Positions 1 through 11,420 of a stretch of DNA of 64,000 bases are shown one piece after another; positions within the stretch are counted from its first letter, which is position 1, and every line of letters begins with the position of its first letter. A program made the position numbers and the translations under genes. Source of the DNA: Seriola aureovittata (taxonomy: Eukaryota > Chordata > Actinopteri > Carangiformes > Carangidae). Location: NCBI RefSeq assembly GCF_021018895.1, contig NC_079364.1:2784401-2848400 (forward strand), in the 5' to 3' direction. The notes beneath the pieces were generated by a model that saw only the letters and a list, made by a program, of their open reading frames with translations, was not told where the DNA came from and ran no database searches.

Positions 1-1626
1 CCCAAGTTAAATAACCTCAACTGTCACGTCAAGGTGATGTAGTGACTTATTATCTGGTTGTTAAAATACTTAGGTCAATTGAACCAACTTACACAGCCTA
101 CTGTATATGCATACTATTATGACCATTCACCCATATATCCAGATACAGTGCAGTTAATGTAAAATCCTTTGGGTTTCCTACCTTCCCTTAAAGGTCAGCA
201 CTGCCAAGAGAGTTGGCAGCTGAAATTTCACAGTTTCAGACAAGGTCCACTGGCTTACCTGCCTAAGTGGCCGACAAAGTATCACCTGAGAACGAGTTAG
301 CTGAGACCAAACCAGAGCTATAATGAGAGGGAATATTGGACTTATATTCCTCAGGTACACAGGAACAGAACCCAAACAATAAATATTTCCAATGGTGGTG
401 GGACACTTTCCAAGCTGGGGGTGGAAGCACTGTCAGATTGTTTTCGTGTTTTTGTGACCCCTTGAGTCCAAAAACTGATCAGCGCAGCCTTAATCATGTT
501 CGCGGCCCAGGATACTTTGTGATTCAATTGCTGAGGCTCCCTTGCAGAAATGTCTGAGACAGGCAGCAGCCAGCCACCATTTATCATTTGAATGCTGAAA
601 GCTCGTCTTGTGTGGGAAAGGCCCGCACAGACGACACTCTGAGCTGATTGCAAAGCAGCCACTGCAGCAACCCGCTGACACTCTGACATTAGCAAGGCGG
701 GACCAAGTGTGACCACATATCATGTGAGCAGTTGCAGCTAATTAGTGTTTGATCGTTTTATTTTGAAAATCATCCTTCTGTTTCCAGGCTACAGAGCAAA
801 TTATAAACACGAATACAGCTTCGACTGGATTTATTTCTTTTATAACACTCATGAATGAGCGGAAATAAATACACGCTTTTATTGAGGTGTTCACGTGGTT
901 TGAGGTGCCACACAGTTAATAATCAGTGTTCACACCCTGTCCCTATTGATAATTGATATCCTGCATTATTAGCCTCCTTCGGTGCCATTAAGAGATCCTG
1001 TGTCAGTCACTTGGTGTGTGTCTGGGTCTCAATGCTCCCGTGGTGCATATCATGCTGTGGCTGAGCCGAGGAACTGATTAAAATCTGCCACAGCCCAGTG
1101 CACCGAGGACACTCACAGATATTTGGGTCCCGCAATGCAGAGGATGATGCTCCTTTTCCACTTTCTCTCGCTGTCATCAAACCAATCACACCTTGTTTGC
1201 TACTCTTACTTCCCACTGTATTCAGGTCTCTGTAGCGAAAGAAGGGGAAAGAAATGTCTTTGAAGGACTTCAAAGTGGGAAGAGAAGAGGCAGAATCTAT
1301 TTTGGTGGGAAAAAGATTTAAGACAGGTATATCTAGACACACAGGCAAACACTAGAGCAATTTTTCTTAAGACAGGATGTGATTACATGCTGCATTACAA
1401 TGCGACTCATTACTGCTTATGGCGAATTAATTACATGCCTCTCAGCCGAACTAAATTAAAACCTGCTTGGTTGTGATACTCAACAGAAAGACTGATGAAA
1501 AAGGCTATATCTGATAATTAACTGTAAAAACTAAAGGTGGACAGAAAACCTAAAGGTGCCATTAGTTAGTAGCCAGAAAGTGACATTTGATAGCTGTCAG
1601 TCAATATCTTGTATTTTCACCCGAAT
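1..1626. other. Unassigned non-coding stretch
   Basis: I see no gene or recognisable mobile element here. The open frames (up to 121 codons, on the minus strand near 351-716) have no recognisable domain and overlap other frames, so I read them as chance. Positions about 580-790 have mixed composition with a homeodomain-type core (CTAATTAG, near 739) and could be a conserved regulatory element, but only an alignment to other fish could show that. Confidence 0.5.
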
Positions 1627-1857
1627 GGTTAATGGACTGCACTTACTGTACGTAGTGCTTTAGTTTTTATCGTCCATTCAAAGTGCTTTACCATAGAAGC
1701 CACATTCACACACACATTCATACAGCGCCTTTCCCTGCTTTTCTACCATACACACACACAATTTGGGGTTCAGTACCTTGCCTAAGGACACTTTGAAATG
1801 CGGGCTGGAGGAGCTGGGAATCGAACCACCAACTTTCCAATTAACAATGCGGCTAAG
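1627..1857 (-). mobile_element. tRNA-derived SINE, copy A
   Basis: Read on the minus strand, this segment has a pol III B-box GGTTCGATTCC (RC at 1817-1827), followed by a body containing AAGTGTCCTTAGGCAAGGTA and CTGAACCCCAAATTG, then a TGTG-rich part and a 3' part with AAAGCACTTTGAATGG. This order matches a very common fish SINE with a tRNA-like head and a GCGCTATATAA-type tail, as I recall that family. The A-box end is worn or truncated near 1857. The second copy at 51528-51761, in the opposite orientation, shares the same body, which supports a dispersed family from within this window. No clear target duplication was found. Confidence 0.7.
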
Positions 1858-1974
1858 AACTCCTTTTTCTATGTCATTTTTTGTTTTTCTTATAACAGTA
1901 TTAATTGATTCACAAACTCACAAATTCATACTCCCAATTAACTCAAATGTTTATAAGGATGAAATGAAGTGATA

Positions 1975-2515
1975 ACATTTTTATATCCAAAAGGTCAAAG
2001 GTCAACTTCACTGTGACATCATAATGTTCTGTAAAAACACTTCTGGCCATTATTCGATGCTGTAATTCAGGAATGGGAGGTTGTCACCATATTTCCTGCA
2101 ACTTGGCTGGTTGGTGGAGGGATACAACCATGACCTGGTAATTCTAGTTTTTTTTTGGTACTAATTTGTTGCCACCTGATTAATATAAATTCAGTATTCA
2201 CTCTTCTTTTAGCTCCTCTCTGGTCTCACCTCAGCTGCTAAATGCTCCACTGCGTCCACTAGCTAGTTGCTAACTTTGTCATTCTGTTGTTTGGTGCTGA
2301 CCGGGTAGCCTACTCTGGGTTTATCAGAGTTTGGTCACTGAAAACAGCTGCCTGCAGCTGGAAACAATGCTGATGAGACTGAGGGTGAATCAAAACACTA
2401 CATTTCAGGCTGTGAAACCAAACACAACATAAAATGCTCTATTGAGCAGAGTTCGGCGATAATTCACAGTGGAATAGTCACTACAAGCGACCAATTCTGC
2501 ATTATATGATCCATT
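1975..2515. repeat. Decayed dispersed repeat patch (class unknown)
   Basis: The stretch includes AGGTCAAAGGTCAACTTCAC, then GGTTGGTGGAGGGATACAACC, then a GCTAGTTGCTAAC / GGGTTTATCAGAG segment. I recall similar strings as dispersed sequences in fish genomes. No termini or target duplication are visible, and the patch may be more than one fragment. No second copy occurs in this window, so the call rests on family memory rather than on internal evidence. Confidence 0.35.
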
Positions 2516-4059
2516 ATTAATATAGAAATATGAATTTATAACTTTAGATAAGTTATAAATAAAGTAATTCCAGACCTTACCTCTCACTTCTACCTTCCTC
2601 TGTATCAGAGAGCATCTGTAACCATGAGTTTTCAGTCAACTCACACTTTACAGCCTCGTGCAACAACATCAAATAGACTTACAGTGTCAACAAATTAGCT
2701 GCAAGTTCGCTGCCAAAATGACTCTGAAGTGTATGGTGTGCAGGTGACACTGAGGGCAGACACACATGTACCCATACATCACTTTGACTGTCGATGAACT
2801 GCATGTAGCTGAGGTCAATAAATCGGCGTACTGTGAGTGTTTCAACAGCGGTACAGCAGAGCAATCAGCATAATGAGGCACACATCCTGGTAGCAATTTA
2901 CCTTAAATTTGGTGTGTAACACATTTATGGCACTTAGTACAGTTAAGAGCTTCAGCGCGACTATAAAACGCTCATGAATACTCATGAATTATTTGTGGCA
3001 TACCCTCAGGACAGTGTGCCAGTTTGAACAAAAATATTCAAAATAAGACTAAAATGAGTCCTGCTAATTGCAATTTTAACTTGAAAAACATATCCCTAAT
3101 ACAGCGTTTATACGCCATGGAGATGATTCTCACAGCTGTGTGTGACCTACTGTACCTAAACTCTTCAATGAGCTTTAATTATGTGTTTATCCACCAGGCT
3201 ATTCAGGTGGAACATGAAATGCAGTGAGAGACAATTTAAAATAAAAGAATTGAAGTGATTGGTGATGAATAAATGAATAAGATAATGATTGATAATAAAA
3301 ACATTAGAGTTAATGAATACCTTTATTCAAGTGACACCTAAAAACACAATGAGTCCATATGTGTCAACATTAAATACATTAAATATAAAGTCAAAGATGA
3401 AAACCTAGTTTATGGCTGGAAAGTGTATGGTCAATGTGTGAAATTGTGAAATGGAAAGTAGCTAAAGCCTCCTGGAAAAGTTGCTAAATGTCACCAATTG
3501 AGATAATTAGCTAGAGTCAGTGTTAGTCAGTTTCAGCCCTTTATCAATTTACATCTCTCTTCCTCTTTGTGCTCAGATATATAGCATTTTAATACTGAGG
3601 AATTCCCAATAAAGCTATTCTCATTTACATGTTTTTCAGGTTCTGTTGTCAGACAGTGGAACAAGCATGAAATAGTGAGTGAAATGCGCCCCATTAAGAC
3701 GACATGTTAACCAGCAGTCACTTCCAAGCTGCTGCTCTGCTGCTGCTAAAATCCTGATTTTATAACCACGACGACATCTGACAAAATCACCAATCACCAA
3801 TCACACGAGTTAAAGACAAAGCCGTGATTTCGGCTATATTTAACCAAGTTAAGTCGCACATCTTAAATGTAAAAATGCACTGTAATCAACAGAACATTGT
3901 TTTAAGTTGTAGCCAAGATCCCAAAGACATCAAATATGTCAGGATGGATTTTGGATACCTTCATTGAAAAGCTGTAAAAAGCTGATACAAAATATACATT
4001 TTATAATTTAAAACCTCAGTTACTTTACAGGAAATAAAAGAAGAAAGCGAAGTGGTTGT
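2516..4059. other. Unassigned AT-rich non-coding stretch
   Basis: No gene, no repeat with recognisable ends and no long ORF. The sequence is AT-rich, with ordinary short A and T runs. Open frames of 60-69 codons occur at chance frequency. Confidence 0.5.
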
Positions 4060-4423
4060 AAGGGGCTATTTGTAAGTTTACTCCGCCGGGTGGATGTGAT
4101 TGCCGCTTGACAAGAACCTCTGTCATTGTGGCGTTTACAGGACAAGAGGTTATAATACGCCCTCTGAGCAATGCTTTGTCTTCAAGGCAGACCGGAGGCT
4201 ACAGTGAGTTGCTATTGGAAAGTGACAAGACGGGCTGCGCTAGCTGTTAGCATGCTATCGTCAGTTGAAGGAACGACGTGATAGAGACAAGAGTTAATGT
4301 TGCTGTTGCTTTCCACCTCTGGAGGCAGGAAAGAAGTTTGATGCTGAATTCGCAATAAAGAAACAGCTGTTAATGCTAATGTTAGCTTTGTAGCAATAAC
4401 GAAACTTACAAATAGCTGCTTTA
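4060..4423 (+). mobile_element. Small non-autonomous DNA transposon, copy 1
   Basis: About 364 bp with terminal inverted repeats: AAGGGGCTATTTGTAAGTTT at the left end, and AAACTTACAAATAGCTGCTT at the right end, which is its imperfect reverse complement. The interior has GAGGTTATAATACG, CTCTGAGCA and repeated TTAGCATGCTA / GTTAGC motifs and no coding capacity. A diverged copy of nearly the same length lies at 27685-28052 in the opposite orientation, with the same order of internal blocks. Flanks suggest a short TA-rich target (TAA/TTA), which would suit a PIF/Harbinger-type element, but the duplication is not clean enough to assign the superfamily. Confidence 0.7.
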
Positions 4424-6279
4424 ATCAATACACAAAGAAATGTTGTATAATTGCAGTTTTAATATCAGACTATGAGATGTTTAGTGTTTTAGAGGTTATT
4501 AAACATACTGAATCCACTCATGAGTGTCCCATTAGTTTCCGGCCTTTGAGAAAGATGAAGCCTCCTCCTCTTTGTTTGTCTCACAGGAGCAAAGAAGACG
4601 AGGCGTGCTCATTTTTCACACCAGTGTAGCAGAAACACAGGCTTTCCATCTAAATCTGTATCCATCTCTTTGTGTGCTTTGCCAACCCAGCCAGTGGTAC
4701 ACTGCTGTGAAGGCAGAGCCTGTTCCTGCTGAATTGTACACGCTTTCTCCAAGATTAAAGACTTTTTTTTATTTTCTTATTTCCATAGCAACCAGAGCAT
4801 CAAATTTGGTTTGGAGATATCAAATTGAAAACAACATAAGAATGAAATACAAACACAACATATGTAGCTACTGTGTGTGAACTCGGCTTACAGCAAGAGA
4901 AGATTTAAGCAATGCCTCCAAAAGGCTGTTGTTGCATCATTGGCTTTATTCAAAAGTATCAAGAAGAATTTGTAGTAAGTGTGCAGAGCCTCCCATTTTG
5001 TTTACAATGTGTTAATTGATGTTTTTTTTGTTTTTTTTTCATTTTTCAATCCCATTACCTTTATTTTCTCTCTTACCAGACTCAGTGTGGATATTAGAAA
5101 ATGCAGCTAAACCATGTTTCATACTAGAACAAGACTCTTTCTTTAACATTAAACTCTTTAACTCTTTTAAAAATAATTTCTTTTAGCAATGTGTGCACAT
5201 GTCAACTACAATATGGTTAAAATAAAAAGGTATTGCAGGTATTATGGGTACGATATGTTTAAGGTTAGGTAAAATTGTGGTTACATTTTTAAAGTTGCTC
5301 TCCAGAGACATGTTTTTAAACTATGCTACTTTCACATCTGGACCAACCAACAGTCAGAATCTGCCTAGGTGTATGGGCCAGACTTGGACCCGGGCAGATG
5401 TTTGGCCAGAGGTTTAATTTTGTAATATCAAAATGCAAAGACTCAGCAACATGTATGAGTTTGTTGTGACATATCAGAACGGTTAGCACAGTTAGCATCT
5501 TTTGTTTATGTTGCGTTAGCTTGTAACTGGCAGTTACTGACAGTGTTAGTGGTTGTGCTAATGCTAACTCTCTCCCTCTGTACTGACAAGGTTTCAGGTT
5601 TATTTAGCCCCACCCCCCGTCCCCACACGTTGTCAGGATTGGTTCCTTAGGTTTGTGACGTATGAAACTTCTGGCTGCTTGAATCTGTTTTTATGAGACT
5701 GTCATTGGTTCACTGGTGTTGACTGTTTGATATTATTTATTATATAAAAAACACCATACGGATGTTAAAAGATTAAACTCTTCTCTTCACCCTCCACACC
5801 TTTACTTATAGGACACATTTGCTGCAGTGGCATTGAACACTGGCACTGTGCGTAAATAGATACTGAGCTCCCCTAACTGATTGCTCATTTGTTCACACTA
5901 TTCATAACTGCTTTCACTGCGTCCCGCCCTGGTATCCTATTTTTACAGCAAATTACTCAAACAGCTAAAAAAAAAGCCATTTTATTGTGACTGTAGAATC
6001 TGTTCCCCTCTGGCTTGAACTTCCTGTTGCATTCTTTGACAGGGAATCATTTTGTAGTTGCTGTGAGATAGATTGCGGCCATGTCAGAACCAGCAAACAT
6101 GCTCTGCTTACATCGATTTAAATTGGTTTGTCTTGGATGACTTGTGTGGAGCTCCAAAGGGGAGGTCGAGTTTCGGCTGAAAGATTCTTCACAGGAAAGA
6201 CACAGTGCATCAGTACAAACCAGGCAGCATGCGGACATGAATATTACTCAGGATATTTATCTACCATAAACTGCGCAAA
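4424..6279. other. Unassigned non-coding stretch
   Basis: No gene recognised. GTTAGCA-type motifs near 5484-5560 and the block around 5600-5740 (GGATTGGTTCC, TGTCATTGGTTCAC) resemble worn mobile-element sequence, but no termini or second copy were found here. Confidence 0.4.
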
Positions 6280-6860
6280 ATGGATATGCATCATATGCAA
6301 AAGATGTACTGAATTTCCATATATGAAATCTATGAAAACATAATATGTCAAAATGATATATGAAACCTATTAGAAGTTGGAAGTTTCATATATTGACATA
6401 TATGTCTAGCCTATACACATATGTATGTTTATGTATGTATGGTTATATTGTAGACATATGTTCAATAAATATATATTCATCCCAAAGCCTGTCAATATAT
6501 GTTAAATTAATAAGAAAAACATTTATAAACATAGATTTTTATATTTAGTTTGAATAAACTTTAGAAAAACATTAAGTATAGTATAGTATATATATATATA
6601 TCTATGTTGCTTTAATAAACTTGCATACATAAATTAAATATTCTACATATTGTGAACATATACTGTATTCTCGCAACATGTATAAAAATTCATCATAGAT
6701 ATTTTTAATATATGAACATAAACACATTTTACAATGGGTATTTCATATATGTTAACTTATATCTTCATATCCTGAGGATATATATATGTGATAATAAGAG
6801 GTGATATATATGACAACATCACTCTTGATATAGAGACATGTCATATGTTACATTTCTGTA
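6280..6860 (+). repeat. AT-rich ~600 bp repeat, copy 1
   Basis: This very AT-rich segment aligns by eye, block by block, to the reverse complement of 9060-9640. Shared blocks in order include GAATTTCCATATATG, AAAATGATATATGAAACCTA, GACATATATGTCTAGCC, AATAAACTTG, GGGTATTTCATATATGTTA, TATCTTCATAT and ACATCACTCTTGATATAG. It has no coding capacity. The two copies diverge by substitutions and small indels, so they are not a recent duplication. The common terminal block ACATCACTCTTGATATAG also occurs in both arms of the palindrome at 8777-9151, suggesting it marks an element end. Confidence 0.7.
6576..6602. repeat. (TA)n-rich simple repeat
   Basis: GTATAGTATAGTA followed by alternating TA, inside copy 1 of the AT-rich repeat. 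Confidence 0.85.
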
Positions 6861-8776
6861 TGGAAATTAATTAATTAATATTCAGTATATTTAATGAAGT
6901 AAATTCAGTTTCAGTTCAAATATCTTTGGATGTTTGGCAGACATTTTCAGGAAAATCTTAATTTATTAAAATGGACAGTAGAAGATTTGATTCCCAAACT
7001 AATGAGTTTAATCTACATAAATAAAGGAATAAATTCCGTGATTTGACACAATAATTGTGTTAATATTTGCATGCATACTCTGTGCCCCTCCAGTCATTGT
7101 TTCTGTCCTTTCCCATACAGTGAGTTGAGGGTTTTTCTCAGTGTTATGTGAGGAAAACATTCAGAATCCGTTGCAGTAAGAAGAGTGTGCAGTGACTTTA
7201 GAGTCTGACTCGGTTAGGGACTTCCTTGCAGGAGAATATATCTGCCTCTCTACCACAGACACAATGTTCCTCTTCCATCCATCACTTCAGTTTCAAACCG
7301 CTGATCTTCCCTGTCTTGTCCTCACATAATCCTTTAGCGATGCCAAGATGTGTTTTTCTCACTTTTCATGTAAGACGCATGTATTTGCATCTTATAACAC
7401 TGTGCCCTTTTTGTGAACATTTCAGAAGCCCCACACTGTTGGACTTCATGGCACAGCTTTGTGGTTGCAAGGCAGGCGGCAAAGTTATTACACCGCCATA
7501 CCTTCATTTATCAATTTGATATGACTGGTGCATATCCCATCCGGCACTTCAGGGTGCACTGCATGGTCCTGTTCGAGAGCACAAACGGAGTCTTGCGCTG
7601 CGTAACAGCTGTTGGCCGAGATAATAGGGTCAAATAAGTGCAGTAACGATGATGTGTTTAAGTTTGTTTAACGTGCACATGTAGCTGAGTCAAGCTGCAG
7701 TCCGTGCAGGGATTAAAGGGAGGCAGCGATGATGGTATTAATGCTGCATCCTCTGAAGCAACGTCTTATTTCTCAAAGTTTTTAGTATTGATTATTCATG
7801 ATTGTATTCCTGTCTTTGTTTTTGATCTCCTTCCAGACTGCTGTTATTCCTACCGTGTTTTCCTGAGTTTAAATGCTCAGCTTGTTCCACTGTGTTTTAC
7901 TGTTCTGAGAGTTGCTCTCTGCTACTTATGAGTTGCTGTATTTTGCCTTTTATTGTTATGGTCTATTAATAATTAATCTATTTTGAAGCACTCTAGCTGC
8001 GTGTAGAAACTGCCAGTGAATCAAATGAATCACTAACTTCATCATCGCAGGGCGTGGTGTGATTTTTACTGTTTTCTTCTTCCTGAGATGAAGGATGTGA
8101 CTGTGTAGAACACACTGGTCCCTTGTCCCCTGCGAGGGAGGTAAATATTAATGTTGCAGACCCCATATTAAACTTTACTGTTTATTTTATGTTGTTTTGT
8201 GCAGTTTGGCAAGTGTGCTGTGAGCATATTGAGCATGTGTGGGGTCCAGTCTTTGTAGAGTAAAATCTGTTTGCATCACTGTAAGAAGCCATATTTATGT
8301 TTGTTTTTTTTTCATGTTTCAGCCCATTTACTACAAGTCAAATATGCTTTACATTACTGCTGACCACTTTCCACAACATCCCCTGGTTTATAGATCTGAG
8401 ATGTTTTCCCCACCTCCGAGGCAGCCAGTGTGTTTGCATTGCATTTGCATTTCTGTAAGGTGTGAAAATCAGTTTGCGAGGCCTTGAAACTTGTTTAAAT
8501 AACTGTGCGTAATCTATTCTAGTTGAAATCGTGTCTGCTTTAATGTTTATACGAGTTATTGTTGTGTTGTAACACGGCGCAGATTTTTAAAATCAGTTTG
8601 CGCTCGACAAATATGTAACGACAGCGAGAGCAGAGATGAATTTCACTGCAAGTTGATTCTCAGACTGTAAAGACATGAATGGATGGAGAGTAAGTGCCTT
8701 ATTCATGCGTCAGTGCTGATGAGCCTGTGTCAGTGTTCACTGAGAGAAGACTGAGTATCTATGTCTGGCTACACTT
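6861..8776. other. Unassigned spacer between the inverted AT-rich copies
   Basis: No gene or repeat recognised. Base composition is more balanced than in the two flanking AT-rich copies, so this is a distinct spacer rather than part of that repeat. The 97-codon frame at 7226-7519 has no recognisable domain. Confidence 0.5.
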
Positions 8777-8838
8777 GGCTATGTTTGTGTATCATAGACA
8801 GATGAATACGTGCATCTACTGTTCATATCATGTATGAA

Positions 8839-8877
<39 letters not shown>

Positions 8878-9151
8878 ATCCCTATATCAAGAGTGATGTT
8901 GCCATAGATATCACTTATTCATTTCATTTCATTTACATTAATTAACCTTTCTGTAAATGTGCCAGTAAGGTTAATTAATGTGCACTGTCCTTTTCAAATA
9001 AATAAATAAATAAATGAAATGAAATGAATAAGTGATATCTATGGCAACATCACTCTTGATATAGGGATATATATATATATATGCACACATTCATACATTA
9101 TATGAACAGTAGATGCACATATTCATCTGTCTATGATACATAAACATAGCC
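8777..9151. repeat. Long near-perfect palindrome
   Basis: Left arm 8777-8949 and right arm 8967-9151 are reverse complements over most of their length. Both contain TATCATAGACAGATGAATA, TGCATCTACTGTTCATAT, a (TA)n run, ATATCAAGAGTGATGTTGCC and GATATCACTTATTCATTTC. The innermost stem is CATTAATTAACCTT (8936-8949) against AAGGTTAATTAATG (8967-8980), with a 17 nt loop. The right arm carries about 37 extra bases (8981-9017, including GTGCACTGTCC and an (AAAT)n run) absent from the left arm. The stem would form a cruciform or a long hairpin if transcribed. The inner sequence recalls a fish dispersed repeat, but this is memory only. Confidence 0.85.
8845..8875. repeat. (TA)n microsatellite
   Basis: Uninterrupted alternating TA within the left arm of the palindrome. 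The matching tract in the right arm (about 9066-9081) is shorter, so the two arms have changed independently here. Confidence 0.9.
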
Positions 9152-9640
9152 ACATATCTTTTTAATATATATTATATATATATTATATATACTACTTATA
9201 TATATTACTATCACATATACACATCCCCTGGATATATGAAGATATACATTTATAACATATATTAAATACCCATAGTAAATTTATGTATATTAAAAAAAAA
9301 TGTCTATATGATGAATTGTTATTTGGTATAACATGTTGTGACCATATATGTTAATGATATTTATTTATACAAGTTTATTAAAACAGCATAAATATAAAAG
9401 TCTATATGTTTATATAATTTTTTATTAATTTTAAATATGTCTCAGGCTTTTGGACCCATATACATACATACAACATATATCCACAATATAAACATACATT
9501 GTTAACATACAGATTTGTATGGGCTAGACATATATGTCAACATATGACATTGTTCCAATTTATAATAGGTTTCATATATCATTTTGACATGTTATATATA
9601 TTCCATATATGGAAATTCAATATATGCACATATATTACAT
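9060..9640 (-). repeat. AT-rich ~600 bp repeat, copy 2 (inverted)
   Basis: This is the opposite-strand partner of 6280-6860, sharing the block order described there. Its inner end coincides with the right arm of the palindrome, so the palindrome and this repeat are physically joined. Extra TATATA-rich sequence at about 9165-9205 is absent from copy 1. No coding capacity is seen. Confidence 0.7.
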
Positions 9641-10639
9641 TTGTGTGTGGGTATACTGTACCTTTACTCTAGGTGTCTGACTATTAAGTGGACCCTTTGC
9701 ATTCCCACAAATTTGATAAACAATTTTATTCATTTATTTATCTTATTTTTGTTTATTATCATCTATTACTGTTATTATTATCAGCTGTTTTTTTCTACAA
9801 TTTCTATTTTTTCTGCTTTGGGGGCTGGAAAACCTGAAGAGACAGAGAAAAAAAACGAGTAAAAGTGTTTGTTTTGTTAAACACACTCATTCAAGAGGCG
9901 CTCGTTGGACTTCAGGGCAGCAACAATTGCAAACACGAGTCAAAAATTCAAGGCTGTCTGAGTCCTGAGCATAAAAAAAAGTATTGAAGGTTGTTCAAGT
10001 AAAACACAAACACGGACATTTAAGTAGCACTTAAGGCATGATACAAATGTGGGGCTAGAAATGACAGATCGATGAGGCTGTGAATCACTGTGCCGTCATA
10101 ATAACTGTATATGCAGCAAACTAACTGCTTAGAAAAGCTTCGCATCAAATTTAAATTTAAAAGAAATTTCAGGTGGGAATATAGGCTCAAACCTAGACGA
10201 AGCACCTCCACTCACCATCTACAAAACAAAGTTATTTTTAAGTCCATCTCTCCCTCTAATGGACTCAGGGATGACGTCAGTGCTCTGACAGAATCAGGGT
10301 CATTGCTTTGGGCGGTTTTATAATGTCTTCTCATGAAATATCCCTCATTGGCAACATGTACGGCAAATTTATGTTCAGCAATTCTCCCCTTTACTTTCCG
10401 TTTAGTCCTAACAACATAAAAACATCCACAGGAGTAATCCAGGTGGTGAACAACAAAAGAGGTGTTGGTGCATTTAATGACTCCATTGATCACATTTACC
10501 TCGTTGGTAAAGGCATCAGTGAATATTTGGTCAGTTTGACATCGTCTTGCGGGCTGAAGTAAGTCTGTGCAACTATAAACCTTCTGGGTCGTTCCTCATG
10601 TTAGTTGATAAAATGACACGACTAACTTTAACAGGAAAA
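9641..10639. other. Unassigned non-coding stretch
   Basis: No recognisable gene or element. Frames of 84-93 codons near 10212-10562 lie on both strands over the same bases and show no domain, so they look like chance openings. Confidence 0.45.
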
Positions 10640-11420
10640 GTGTTTTCTTAACAGCTCTCACTTTGGCAAGAGATTTGTGTGAAACTCAAGGAGATATTCC
10701 ACCTGTTACCTTTTCCCTCCGTTTGGCTACGAACTGCAGGTGGGAGCGTACAGGTTGCTTGAGGGAGATCTACTTCCCATAACCACTCGCTGACTATGTC
10801 ATAGGTTACCCACAAGGCCGCTGCCCTCCAGGGGGCAAGCTGGGTCGGTAACACACCGCAAACTGCATTACAAACCTGCAGCCATCAGTCTTCACAGCAG
10901 GAGTCTTGGGGTAAGGGAAGCAACATAGGCTGGTGTATGTTTTATTGTTTAATGAACGTCAACTTAAACATAACAATAACGAACAGACAGGTCACAAAAT
11001 CCACAGCACAAAGAGAGCACAGAGAGGAGGCTAGGAGCAAAGGGCGAATCATAAACCAAATAAAACAAAACTGTTTCCTTATCTGAGTGTGAAATAAACA
11101 AAGGAAAACTGCGTGTGGTGCACGACCCACGTGTATGACAACAAAACAACAAACCTATCGCCCATAGAAATCCCTGATCCCACAACAAGTGCCTCAACTA
11201 GTCTATATTTGAATCAGCAGACTGTTCACATCAAATCACAGCCGCCACTGGTTTCCCCACACTGCGGCTTTTATCACATCCTGCAATTAGCCAGCAGGCT
11301 GGGGATTGGTCGACAGGGCAAAGAGGAAGAAAAGGAGGGGGGGCGAGCTGGGAAAGGGGGAAGACCAGCTCAAGCACAGGTGGGCGGTCCGTGGACATGT
11401 GGCATAACCTGCAGAGGATG
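10640..11420 (-). mobile_element. Possible degraded LTR-like block
   Basis: Read on the minus strand, a CCAAT motif (near 11305) is followed by a TATA-like GATAAAAG (near 11271), then by AATAAA in ACAATAAAAC (near 10945) about 330 bp downstream. Promoter followed by a poly(A) signal at that spacing is the layout of an LTR. I could not find TG...CA ends, a primer-binding site or a target duplication, so the boundaries are only estimates. A chance arrangement is possible. Confidence 0.3.
10821..10840 (+). promoter_or_regulatory. CTCF-like site
   Basis: CTGCCCTCCAGGGGGCAAGC matches the core of the vertebrate CTCF motif (CCASYAGRKGGCRS type) well. A motif match alone does not show binding. Confidence 0.3.
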
